This document shows, one piece after another, positions 24,520-35,382 of a stretch of DNA of 64,000 nucleotides (positions are counted from its first letter, which is position 1; every line of letters begins with the position of its first letter). Origin of the DNA: Haemaphysalis longicornis (lineage: Eukaryota; Arthropoda; Arachnida; Ixodida; Ixodidae); contig JABSTR010003212.1 of assembly GCA_013339765.2 (NCBI GenBank), forward strand, positions 1-64,000, read 5' to 3'. Under the pieces are notes generated by a model. That model had not been told where the DNA came from. It ran no database searches and saw only the letters and a list, made by a program, of their open reading frames with translations. Both the position numbers and the translations under genes were made by a program.

Positions 24520-26124
24520 ATTTGTGCGCCTCGCTGTTAAATAATAGCTTCGCTAGGTCTTTTTGTAACCCGGTTGTAGATAATTTTCCACATATGCAGT
24601 GCGGAATTTTTTTCCCAATGAACCCTATAGTTTTCGATCCTACTGGAATTTCTGGCGTCGTCAGCAACCGGAAACTGTCTTTTTCATGTGGCCCTGAAGG
24701 TATTTTTCCAAATTTCTGAAGAATAATAAAGAGTATATGTGGATTTAATATATTGCCTTACAGTAAATGTTTCGATGAAGTTAACGTGCCTAAAGATGGG
24801 AAAACAGGCCGGTTGGTATCGCCTCTCACATACAGGCGACGCACATAACCCCTCTAATTACCGGACCAATCTCACTTCGATTCCTTGCAAAATCATGAGC
24901 ACACAATTTATTCCAACCTTGTCAAACATTTCGAATCAAATAAGTATTCCGTTATTCGCAGCACGGTTTCCACAAAGTATTTCCTGTGAAGCACAACTGG
25001 TCACGTTTACTAATGATCTCCATTAATATCTTGATTCAGGTTTTGTGAGTGACTGTAAATTCTAAGATTTTGCCAAAACATTCGATTAAGTAATTCACCA
25101 GCTGCTACTACTTAAATTGGGCCATTTGAAAATCGATCCACCAGTACTACAGTTCATTGGAATCTTTCTTGCTAACCACACGCAGTTTGTATTCGATAAT
25201 GAAACTGACTCTGCCGAAGTGGCCGTACATTCAGGAGTACCTCCGAGTTCTGTGCTGGGGCCTTTAGAGGTTTCAATATACATTAACGACCTGCCTTCTA
25301 AAATTTCTTCCCCAGTTTGCCTTTTTGCGGATGACTGTGTGCTTTACCGTAAGATTACTAACGATACAGCTATTGCGTGTCTACAGTCCGACCTTAACAA
25401 CATTATTTCCTGGTGCAAGCTCTGGCACATGAATCTTAACGTTTCTAAATGTATATCAATGAGAATTTCGCGAAACAAACTACCCAGCCCTGATAACTTT
25501 CTAAAGATACCTTACTAGAATCAGTTGGAGCCTACAAATATCTCGGTGTGCACATAACCAATAACCTATCGCACGCTCGACACATTGAATAGGTAAATTC
25601 TAATGCAAATAGTATGCTAGGCTACCTGAAAAGAAATTTTCGCTGTCCCCGTCTTTTTAAAAAAGCAGCTATATATACCTTATGTTCGCCCTAGTATTGA
25701 ATACGGTTCATCAGTTTGGGACCCTACAAACTTAACACTATCTAATAAAATTTAAGCTGGGCAAATCCGCTCCGCAAGGTTCATACTTTCTAACCATCAC
25801 CGCCCTTCCAGTGTTACTATCATGAAATCAAACCTTGACCTTGCTACTCTAACCACTCGCCGGAAACTGGCACGCCTTTGTGTGCTGCATAAAGCATATC
25901 AGTATAACCCGGTACTTAAATCACGTTGGCTAAAACCTACCTTTTTCCTATTTGAACGCCTCGACCATCATTACAAGGTTCATATTCCTCGCCAAAACAT
26001 CGTAGCATACTCGCATTCATTTTTGACACAAACATGGCATGATTGGAACAACCTGCCTCCGTTATTAGTCACCATTACTAACCATGAACGCTTTCGGGAG
26101 GCACTCGAAAATTGTGTGCGTTGA
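24520..26124 (+). pseudogene. CR1/L2 LINE reverse transcriptase remnant
   Basis: Successive frames give PMNPIVFDPTGISGVVSNRK, SCGPEGI, GDAHNPSNYR, LTSIPCKIM, SCEAQLVTFTNDLH and, from 25117, a 133-codon stretch with SGVPPSSVLGPLEVSIYIND and the catalytic-site box LFADDCVLYRK. The usual QGS is changed to PSS. Downstream come YLGVHITNNLSH, then YVRPSIEYGSSVWDP, then the C-terminal region (25822-26124, ending NHERFREALENCVR). All RT sub-motifs are in the right order, but there are several stops and frameshifts between 24700 and 25820. Confidence 0.88.
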
Positions 26125-26461
26125 TTTTCTCAAACGAATTTTTTCTTATTTTTTGTTTGCTGTTCGTTTGCCGTTCACTTGTGTATCCCAGATATTTTAT
26201 GCCATTTTTTTTCACAAATTCTTTCTTTGTGAATTAGATTGTCATTATAGAATTTTTTTTGTCGCGATGTTTCCTTGTTTGATTCTTTCTTAATATTGTT
26301 TACATTTTGTAAGCATTGTCGTTTCACGCTGTTTTTCAGTGGTGTATGCATGTACTAAATGTTTGGTTTGGTTTTCATGTGCGCGTTCGTATTTCACTTG
26401 TTGTAGTTTATTTGTCTCTTAAACCCACTCCTCTCTAAATTGCTGTATACCCTGAGGGTAC

Positions 26462-26515
26462 AATAAATAAATAGATAAACAAATAAACAAACAAATAAAT
26501 AAATAAATAAATAAA
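26462..26515 (+). repeat. AAATA-type A-rich LINE tail
   Basis: Repeats of AAATA and AAACA units close the CR1/L2 element directly after CCCTGAGGGTACAATAAATA. Such microsatellite tails are a normal 3' end of target-primed insertions. Confidence 0.85.
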
Positions 26516-26516
26516 C

Positions 26517-28608
26517 GATAAATGAATGTTTTCAACTTGATATCAGATAAATTTTCCGCCTTCATGCAGAAGCCCCCATTTATTCCAGGGCAAGTCCACT
26601 AACTTGAAACGTGGGGAGAGGTGAAGCGTGCAGTGTATAAGTGTAGTCTTGGTGCCTTGGCGCTTGTGCCAACGGAGATGAAACAGTTAGGGTTAGAAGT
26701 ATACAGCTTTGCTGTGTACGATTGTCCAGGTGATTTTTACTACACGTCACGATCGCTCCAGCGCGAGGCGTAAACACGTGTCCCGGTATTTTTTCAGTCA
26801 CGTTAAGTTCTAGCTCGAGGCGTAAACGAGTTTTCTTGTTGTAGTAGTGCCGCGACTACATCGACGACGATTACAACGACAATGACTACTACTACAACGG
26901 CGACAGGAACGCCAACAGCCCAGCTCATAGGGCTCAACCCTAAAAACTTTTCAAGCGAGCTACAACAAGTGATCACCAACAGAACATGCACCAAAACAAC
27001 GTAGCAAGAAATGTTTTTGAAAGGTATGTACACAAAGAGTAAATCCCATGTTAACAGTTCACCGGGCCTCATATTTAAAAAATCGCTGATTTCGTTCAAG
27101 GTTTCTAAAAGTGTGTTAGAACAAGAAAGATGATTATCTAGGAATATTTTCGAATATTATCATAAATCCTATGTCCACATCTCTGCGTGGAATGCGAATT
27201 CAAGAAAAACTGTTCTGCAAACCACGCTAGCCTGCAAGAACTTTTTTGGAAACGTGTGCCTGAGAATCTTACTAAGAATGTCTTGAGGTTTGGAGTAAAT
27301 TAGCGGCTCGTGAACATATATTTCCCAGGTTTACATTTTTTTAACCACAAAACCTATGAAGAAAGGGATGAGAAAGTGTAGATTTATTGGAATGGCAATA
27401 GAGAGATGTGACGTCCATTCGAACACTATGTTAAACTCAAGGCTTTCGAGAGACGGGACGATTAATTGGGCAGAAAAATCTTTATTGAAGGACGGGTTAA
27501 TAAAATTTTGATGCGTGCACTAGATACAAGGGGTAGAGGATAGACCATTGGAAGTGCCTTGATAGAGCTTGGTCGCCACGACGTGATGCATAGCGCTCGT
27601 AATACAGATGATGATGGATTAGGCACATCCAATATTTTAGTTTGAGACCACCGCCACAAAAAAAGGTTCTCGTTTGTTGCGGCCTCTTTTATTGTGGCCT
27701 TTTTAACACCGGTCAAGCTTAATGTTGGGAATTTTTCTTTGCTTCCAGCATTTTGCCCGGCATCGGTTTTTCAACGTATATATCTCATTGCGACGCTGTT
27801 CACGTTCAAAGATTTTACCGTAGTCATCTTCTCCGGTGTAATTACAAAATGCTTCAATATATCTTGAAATGTTCAACTTGTATCACGTTTCAAACGTGCC
27901 TGACATGTACCAATAATAGAGAAATAGGTATTTGTGGAGATGTATCTAGGAATTTTTCGTATATGCCTGAGCTTTAGAGCCCTGCACGCACCAATTTTTT
28001 TTTCACGCGCTTGCCGGCAGTTGCAATGCAAAGATTTTTCCGGCACACGACCTTAGCCTTAGCAACAGCCCGGCTCTACGCTGAACAGGATTTATTAAAG
28101 CTTAGCCTCGCAGCGTGCGGAATCGTGCCCTGCAGAAAGGTATTCCGTGCCTCGATAAATCAGGCCATTTGTGTGAGAATCGCATTATTCCCATTTTCAT
28201 GGACGTCTTATTTTTCTTTATTAATAGCAAATTTTTGGGAGAAAAATTGGCTAATACAAATGTTGGAAAATGCTACATTTTGAACGCAAACATTTCTGCA
28301 GACGAAATTATAAAGGAGCTCAGCGGGCTGTCACAAGAAAACAAATGTTAGGCCTCGCACAATTTTTTCCCCCCCTATGCAGAGATTCATCGCCGCCATT
28401 ATTCCGTCACTACTGACACACTTCGGTTAGAGATTGACAGAGCCGTTGCTGGTATTTTGTAACCAGTTACTGTGAACACGTATGCGTATTCTTTTCCAGG
28501 TACACAGGCGGACTTTGGCAATTTCCAAGAATTCTGCTAGGTCTGAGTGGAACAATAACGCAGGTGAACTCCAGTAATCTTGTTGTGGCTGTCTTTTTCT
28601 TTTGTTTA
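26517..28608. other. Unassigned DNA with a degenerate GAC/TAC trinucleotide tract
   Basis: An imperfect trinucleotide repeat at 26854-26907 explains a valine-rich minus-strand ORF. ORFs at 28011-28351 were examined as possible upstream exons of the Kunitz-like exon but show no first-half Kunitz pattern. Confidence 0.4.
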
Positions 28609-28609
28609 G

Positions 28610-28835
28610 GCAACCGCACTTTTTTATACCAATAAATATTCATGGAACCAATTTTGTTGTTAAACTTCGGTGCAACAATTATTTTTACGGCGCTTGCGGA
28701 CGGTTATTGGTGATTGGTTATAATGACCTCTTTGGAAAATCGCAATGTACGCGGCGATGTTTCAGTAGGCATAAAATTTCCCCGACGAGGGCTAAGAATT
28801 TCTGCACACCAAATTTCTTTTCTCGCCTTTTGTAG
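28610..28835 (+). CDS. Candidate last exon of a Kunitz-type secreted protein (partial)
   Basis: A pyrimidine-rich tract ending TTTTCTTTTGTTTAG precedes an open frame that enters in phase 2 and runs to a TAG at 28833-28835. The protein carries RCNNYFYGACG followed by FGKSQCTRRC. This matches the second half of a Kunitz/BPTI domain: seven residues between the first two Cys (as in BPTI Cys30-Cys38), the aromatic-Tyr-Gly-x-Cys-Gly turn, and Cys-x3-Cys at the end. The loop before the last pair is 16 residues, four longer than in BPTI. Kunitz proteins are a large secreted protease-inhibitor family in tick saliva. No exon for the first half was found, so it may be an orphan or decayed exon. An AATAAA lies at 29058-29063. 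Confidence 0.42.
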
Positions 28836-31800
28836 GAAAGATACGCGTAGTAGTATGTACTCGAAATTGCGATCACAGCCGCTTTGGGATTAATGAAACC
28901 GCTAATTCAATTGTGGTTTGTGCTGTAGTGACCGCAGTTGTTTGGTTATTTACATCTGGTAACTACAGAAGGAGCCAGAAAAAAGAAAATGGCGAAGGAA
29001 ACAAGTTATACTAGCTTTTGTATTGGTGTCAAAGTGTCCCAAATACAACCCACAATCAATAAATCGCAATAGTATTGCCAGCGTTAAACACCACCAAGTT
29101 TACAGGTGTGTGGAGGGTGTGAAGATAACTGGCTACACTATGCACCAACACGACCAGTAGTCCTGGGCGCTGCCCACGCAATCGAACCAACTGCTTCATC
29201 CGGCGTAACACAAAAAAGGCGGTTCACGGCCTGATGCGGTGCAGGAACCAGCCCACCTTGCAGTTAGCCTTTTCTATTCCATTATTCAGTCAACTTACTT
29301 AACATGGCGGGAAAAAAACTGTTCATTGTTCTTGCGACTGTAGAACATTTTTATTTTTTTATTTTGCTTAATAGGCTTCCATGCAGTTGTATGCGGCGTG
29401 GGTGTGTTACAGGCCACCTACATTTTACACAGTTGATCAGTGTAGGCTGCAATCAAAAATATGAGGGGGTTCGAACCTACGATGCAAATTATGCTCTATT
29501 TTCTGGTTTTGCGGAACCGACAAGAAGTCCGTTTCTGTTTCTTTGAAGACAGCTTATGGTACAAGGAGAACATAACGCCACCACAAAAATGAGATAATAC
29601 TGCCAGCGCTTATAAAATATTCTTCGCCATATTTTACCATTTCGTACAACACAATCGTTTGCCCAATTTAGAGAAAAGTTTATTTGTACATTAGTTAAAA
29701 AGTCTTCGTTGCACATCATCATTACAGCAATGAGGGCACAGTAATTGCTTTTGCTATTGTCACTTTGATCTGGTATGTCCGCGTAACCCAGCAAAAATGT
29801 TAGTCATTATAGGCCCCTTCAACAAAATTCAATCGTGTGACATTGTGTGGGGTGTACCTAAAGTAAAACAAGAATTTCGTGCTTACTTGGCCACACGTTT
29901 GCAAATGTCGAAAGGTGATAATCTTATGCCGCTGTTGCCCCGTAAATTGCGTTATTGAAACCCCTACATGTTATTCCTTTTTTTTTAAACAGCAGAGCTA
30001 TTTAGACCCCGACAAATCCCCCGCAGATAGAGACAGCCCCAAGCTCACATGAGCGCAGGCCTCGCGGCCACCGCAAGGCGTCATATGTGCGAGGCGCCGC
30101 TCAATGAGCTTCGCTCATTGATTCTAGAAGAAGAAAGAACCTAACGAGAGCAGGCCTGAGCGTGGGCTTCCCGTCGAGGGCCTGGTGTCGGCCAGGCTTG
30201 TGTAGTGGGTTACGCCGCATGAGTAACTCCCGCCTTCGTCTTCGTCGTCGTGGAGCGATCGGCGAGCCACGGGTCCGCCACGCCGAAGACGATGACGACG
30301 AATGTGTCAAGACATTCCTCACAATTCAGACGCGTAGATGGCCAGCGGACCAGCTCACGAAGAAGTTGAGGCATGCCGAGGCGACGACGCGCTACAAGAG
30401 TATTTGCCCTAAGCGTCTGTGGCATAGGGAGACTACGATTGCTAATGAATGAAACTCGGTACATAGTTTAATTGTCTTGCTATTGGCGGTGAGCGCGGCC
30501 ACAGGTAGCGCTACGAAGCGAGTCTCTGTGACATAGGCTTAGGGATTCTCGCATTTGTCGTTTTCTTCAGTCGGGCTGGCTCGCTCTGCTGTTTGTGCTC
30601 CGTTAACGTTTGATGCTTGTCCGCACACATTTTGCACGTGCCGAACTTTTTATCATAATAAAAACTTAAAATTTGTAACATTAGCTCAACGCAAGATTTA
30701 AATTTACAATTTAGATACCGCTCCGGGCAAAGCATTGCGAGCGTCGCCCCATTATTGCGAAGCCGGTCATGTGCAGCTCTAAAAGAGTCGGAGCTAGACG
30801 TCAGCTTCTGCATTTAGCAATCCTTAGAGCAAAGCAAAGAGAATAGCCGGCTGCTAATAACCGACAACTGCGAAAATGCGAGAATAAAAAAATTCTAGGC
30901 CGTCGGTGCTGTCGGCTTCGGCGAAGGGCTTAGGATTCCCGGTAATCGTATGTAAGGTAAAACAGCTTTTGCAACCTAGTGGAATGCTCAGAAGTATTTA
31001 TCCCATTCCTTTACGTTTTAATGGCATCAGTGCATGCCGAGATGTATTGTGAGCCGCAAAACATTGTAGTTTCAGTTCGAAAGAACCTAAGCGCGTGCTG
31101 ATTTTATACCGGGCTTCTGACCAACAGAGTCACGTCTATGGTCAAACTGCAGTGTCTAGATTGCCATCCGTCGACATTCGAATATTTAGGTCTAGGCCAG
31201 CACCATCTAAACCGTTAGTATACAGGTTCCGTCTTTGCTTGGCGGCGGTTCGAGACTGTCTCTTGCCTCGGTTTTTTTTTCCCTAAATGGCACTCTAATT
31301 TGTATTGCTCAGGTTAGTTTTGCTGTTTTGAATGATTTCTTTGTGTGCGACAAGCCATGTTATGTTATGTTCAGGCTGCGTTGCCTAGGTTTACGTTATC
31401 TAGAGCGATGTAAAGCCAGACACAGCAGTTTTTTTACAAAACACCGGTAGACGTCGATAGAGTAGAGTGCTTACAATACCTTCGGATGGCACTCTAGACA
31501 CGGCCGGTAACAATACGGTAACACTTGCTTGTTCAGACCTCGAAGGATACTTTTGTACATTTCGCACAGGCGAATGTCCCCAATATTTAGATATGCGTTA
31601 AATAAAAATTGCACTCGGGAGTGGGAGAACAGGCAGGAGAAGACGATGAGGAGGAAACTTTTTCAACTGTAACATCGAGCTGTTTTGTGGGCTGGTTCCT
31701 CGGTTCAACACAAAAAAGTAAGGCTAAACTTCTTCAATTTATAGAACGCCATCGCGTGTTGACCAGGGTTTTTTCCTTATGCCCGGCAATGTAGGAAAAC

Positions 31801-33301
31801 AATAAACAGCTGTTTGGACGTGCTCTTCGGTTTATATTCTTGTTATACACAAATCCGGCAGGTATACTATTTATTGCGTTCGTTACCGAGCATATCAAGC
31901 CTTCAAATCCCTAATTATGTCATAACTGTTCTGGTAGAGAATCAGTATTTGCGGAAACGATGATTACGATAGAAATTTGGTGCTCAAAAGCCGGGTTTCA
32001 GTACTGCGGACAACGTTATCTGCGTCGTTAGTGATAAAAGCTAATGTATAAAGAAGATGCGGCATGCTTTATATCCTGCGAAATTATTCACACAAACTTT
32101 GTGAGCCTTCCAAACACGCCCACACCTTCTAATATGACGTTTGTGATGGTTCATAAAAATAATGCATTGGGAAGACAAAAAATGTTCACCTGGTACAAGT
32201 AAACAACTACAAAATAGAGAAAACACTGTCACTTTTTTTTCCTCTGGCCGATGCGCAAGCAGATGCCCGCTTCTTGGTGCGTAGCATCTTCACAAGTTCA
32301 TTTCCAAAATACTTTACGGAAGTTTACGCATTTTGAATGCTTATCCAGGAGCTCTGACCGCTGAATCTAGCGAATGAGCTGGAAAGGACGAGTTACACGC
32401 GATCATCTGACTGATGCCCTGAAGAAAGGGGTTGTCTCACTGCTCCTCCAAACTTGCGCGGGATACAGATTATGATTTTTAAGAGGTGTCGGAAGCTTGC
32501 AAAAATAACAGAATTATTGGAAATACGTTTTGAGCGCCCTAAAACACCAGACAAAAGCGGCACGAGTTCATCAGGTGCTCTCAGAGCCAGACGGCGCCAC
32601 CCAAGCATCTCAGCGCCATTATAGTTCTGTGTAAAACGGCCTTGCACTACTGGATTTCGGGTGCTCCCTCTCTCCTGGTGTCCGCTGTCAGTGTGTGAAG
32701 AAGCAAGGTCGATCCCAAGCTGTGCTGTTTCCCCAGCCGTTCACCACTTGTACAAAATGCGAAATTTTTTATATCTCGGTCATTCAAGTAGGGTGGATAT
32801 TTGGTACTGTCCGTAGAGATGTTTTTTTAGATGCGAAGCATCTCATGGTCGGGGCTATGTCCTTTCGCCGCCGTGCGGCGTCCACACCCCCACAGCGAAA
32901 GCCCGGCTTGCGGAACGCCCGCTGGTGTCTTACCCTTGAAGGGATCCTGGAGCGACAGTAGTGCCAGTGACTTCCTGGGCCCTCACGAGACGAGCACGCT
33001 TCACGCGCCTTCGACGCTTCATCGTCGTCGGCGGCAGCGTGCGTTGGCGAGTCTCGGCGGGCCGTGATTACAAGCAGGCCACAACCATCCAGTAAATGTG
33101 CATAGACCTCAACTTTAGGGTTCATCCAGTACAACAGCCCTTGACTATATATTTTACTGATTATAAGGGGGTCATAATCAAAGCGAAACGCCAACCACAG
33201 TTCGACGTCACCTAGGTTGAACACGATGATGATAATGCCTAAATAAAGACAAACTCATACAACGTACGACGTCTCTCTCTCTCTCTCTTTTTACACCATT
33301 C
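28836..33301. other. Unassigned DNA
   Basis: No gene that I can support. Noted inside: a possible signal-peptide start at 29304, a 9-bp perfect hairpin at 30101-30121, a GC-richer segment at 30040-30440, a GC-rich block at about 32830-33070 whose edge holds the palindrome GATGCGAAGCATC (32831-32843), and a short CT repeat at 33272-33287. The minus-strand ORF 32784-33224 (146 codons) follows the GC-rich block and has no recognised domain. Confidence 0.35.
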
Positions 33302-33563
33302 AACAATTACACCATCTTCCCGTAGGGGAAGCTTGAGTAGTAAGCGAAGCGGCCATGGGGTCAACGCAATTTCCCATTTAGTAGTTCCGGTAAGTAAAAA
33401 GTTCGGTAGTTACCACGGAAACCAAACGGTAAATATAACGGTAGCTTCGTACCTCAACCTAACGGAATCGACAAATTGAAAATAATGGGCACTTCAATCA
33501 ACCCCATGGCTGCTTCGCATACTACAAAGGGTTCCCCTACGGGAAGACGGTATAATTTGTTTT
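33302..33563. mobile_element. MITE-like element with about 62-bp terminal inverted repeats
   Basis: The left arm (33302-33363) reads ACCATCTTCCCGTAGGGGAA then GCGAAGCGGCCATGGGGT. The reverse complement of the right arm (33497-33563) reads ACCGTCTTCCCGTAGGGGAA then GCGAAGCAGCCATGGGGT. The centre of about 130 bp is a unique AT-rich spacer without an ORF. TA dinucleotides flank both ends and could be a target-site duplication of the Tc1/mariner type, but the similarity runs slightly past them, so the exact ends are uncertain. Confidence 0.72.
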
Positions 33564-35100
33564 CTTTTCGCAAATCACCCGCCACGTATTAGAAACTCCT
33601 CACTACAGGACATAGAATATCGGCAATCGGTCAAGGGTGGGGGGGGGGGGTGTTTGTAGTCTCTCTTAGGGTAATTGAATGCAGAAATTTTGCCCTGTCT
33701 GTCTGGCTGTCCGCCTAGAAACGATACATTTATTATTAGACAATTGTGGCATCAGCGATACAGAGTAACAACCAGAAGCAATTAACGAAGTGCAGCGCTA
33801 CTTACCACCAAACTAACACAGCCCGAAAAGAGGCAGTTACAGACGCTTACAGAAACACACAACGAATTTTGAGTTGATTGCAGACAAAGGATTAACATAC
33901 AAACCATTTATGGTTGACCACCACGAAAGAATAACACACGAGGCGAACAATGGTACAAAAAACATTCGCTTCAAGTAGAAAGCGATGTATGGTACAAGGG
34001 TGGCTGTAATGTCACAACGAGTACTGCGGCGCATGAACAACCGATTGTTTTCTAGACCACGAACAGGTCTAGAAAACGAACATGAATAATATGCCTTTTG
34101 CTCTACATCTGCCACAAATGTCGCAGAAACTCTTCGTGACCGAACAGTCCCAACTCGATTTTGAGGGAGTTTACGAGGTGTTGTGTGGAAAAGGAACGCA
34201 AGGGTAACTACATACGTAGCATGTGATTCTGTGCAACGGCCCTGCCGCGATTACACGGCTGTACGTAATCTCAAATTACTGAGAATAGTTTGCCTAGGCG
34301 AGTGCTGTTCTCATTTGATACTGTGCATACCCCAACTTCAAGCGGCACTGTGTATCACGCGCCAAAATCATCGCGCTACAGTTCAGCTTGTGAAACTACG
34401 TACTGTGGAAACTCGTTGAACGCAGTTCCCTCGATTCAGCTACCCGCTCACAGGGATAGAGAAACTGCAGCTTAGGTTTATACACCCACAACCTAATCAA
34501 AACGTCTAATTCCGGTGGTAATGTTAAAACTTGTCCACATTGTTAAACAAAACAAGACGTTACGCAAAGTGACGCAACAAATCAATAACATAATTGGACG
34601 TTTGAGTGATCTTTATTAAAAAAATAATCGATGCTTCAATTTTGTGAGAGCAAGTTAAAATTGCATCTCCTGCGAGAAACCCAAATTCAATCCGTCGCCT
34701 GCTGTTGCCCACGCCCCAACAGCATTTGGCGGAAAATTAAGAAATCAAATGGTAATCCTAACAAGGTTTCACTTGACAGGTTCCAAGTTCCGCTTAGAAC
34801 GCATGTGGAGCAGGGCAAGGATGTTCTGTAAACGTATGGAGTAGGGTGCCTCACTTCACGAGTGTCTCCACCGTATACGGCAGCGCGGCCACCGAGGCTC
34901 CCGCCCTGACGCAGTGGAACGCGGGAAAGTAATTTGTGCGCGCAAATTTCTAGTGTTTTTCTTGGTAGCAGCGAGATAAGAGAGGAACAGTATGGAGGTT
35001 AGCGGAAAGAGAAGGGGGGATTTCTTGTGCAGGGTTCCCAGACGACTACCATCTTTCTTTGGCGTTTGCAAACGAAAGGAGGAGATACGCGCCATTTCTA
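33564..35100. other. Unassigned DNA
   Basis: A run of 12 G lies at 33639-33650. ORFs are short and overlapping; none was recognised. Confidence 0.45.
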
Positions 35101-35382
35101 ACACGAAAGTGTTTTATTCCCGCATACCCAAAGAGTTCGGCTGACGTCAGCGTCCATATTCGTCACGAAAGTGACGCCAGTAGAACGGAGTAGTAATCCG
35201 CTGTAAATGTTATACCTTTGCACACATGGGTGTGCATGCGGGGAAACAAACCTTTAGTACTAAGGAGTATGTTATAAGTAGGGTTGTTCGTTCTCGGTAT
35301 TATATTTTAACACGAAATTGTTTTATCCCGAAATACACTAAGGTTCACTGACGTCGTATTCGTCACGAAAATGAAGCCAGTA
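35101..35382 (+). repeat. Diverged direct repeat, 209-bp period
   Basis: Copy one (35101-35182) and copy two (35310-35382) share ACACGAAA, TGTTTTAT, CCC, CTGACGTC, then TATTCGTCACGAAA and GCCAGTA. Each copy also holds a short internal inversion (CACGAAAGTG). It looks like two units of a larger dispersed or tandem repeat; I do not recognise the family. Confidence 0.65.

Larger units (their letters stand above)
22331..26516 (+). mobile_element. CR1/L2-clade LINE, nearly full length, inactive
   Basis: In order: an ORF1 remnant (about 22490-23222), an AP endonuclease remnant (about 23230-24060), reverse transcriptase (about 24520-25640), a C-terminal region (to 26124), a 3' UTR and an AAATA-type tail (26462-26515). 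Frameshifts and stops occur in every domain. The combination of an L1-like RNA-binding ORF1, an apurinic-type endonuclease and an RT of the SGVPQGSVLGP type suits CR1/L2 elements. The exact clade is inferred. An RT-derived patch sits inside the endonuclease (see findings). Confidence 0.9.

Noticed and set aside
26803..27099. Membrane-like valine-rich minus ORF
   Set aside because: The hydrophobic run comes from the degenerate trinucleotide tract at 26854-26907.
29455..29500. GGTTCGAACC pol III B box, possible tRNA gene
   Set aside because: No acceptor stem, no anticodon arm and no convincing A box at the right distance.
32784..33224. 146-codon minus ORF
   Set aside because: Follows a GC-rich block, has simple Ala/Asp and Arg runs and matches nothing I recognise; probably repeat-derived.
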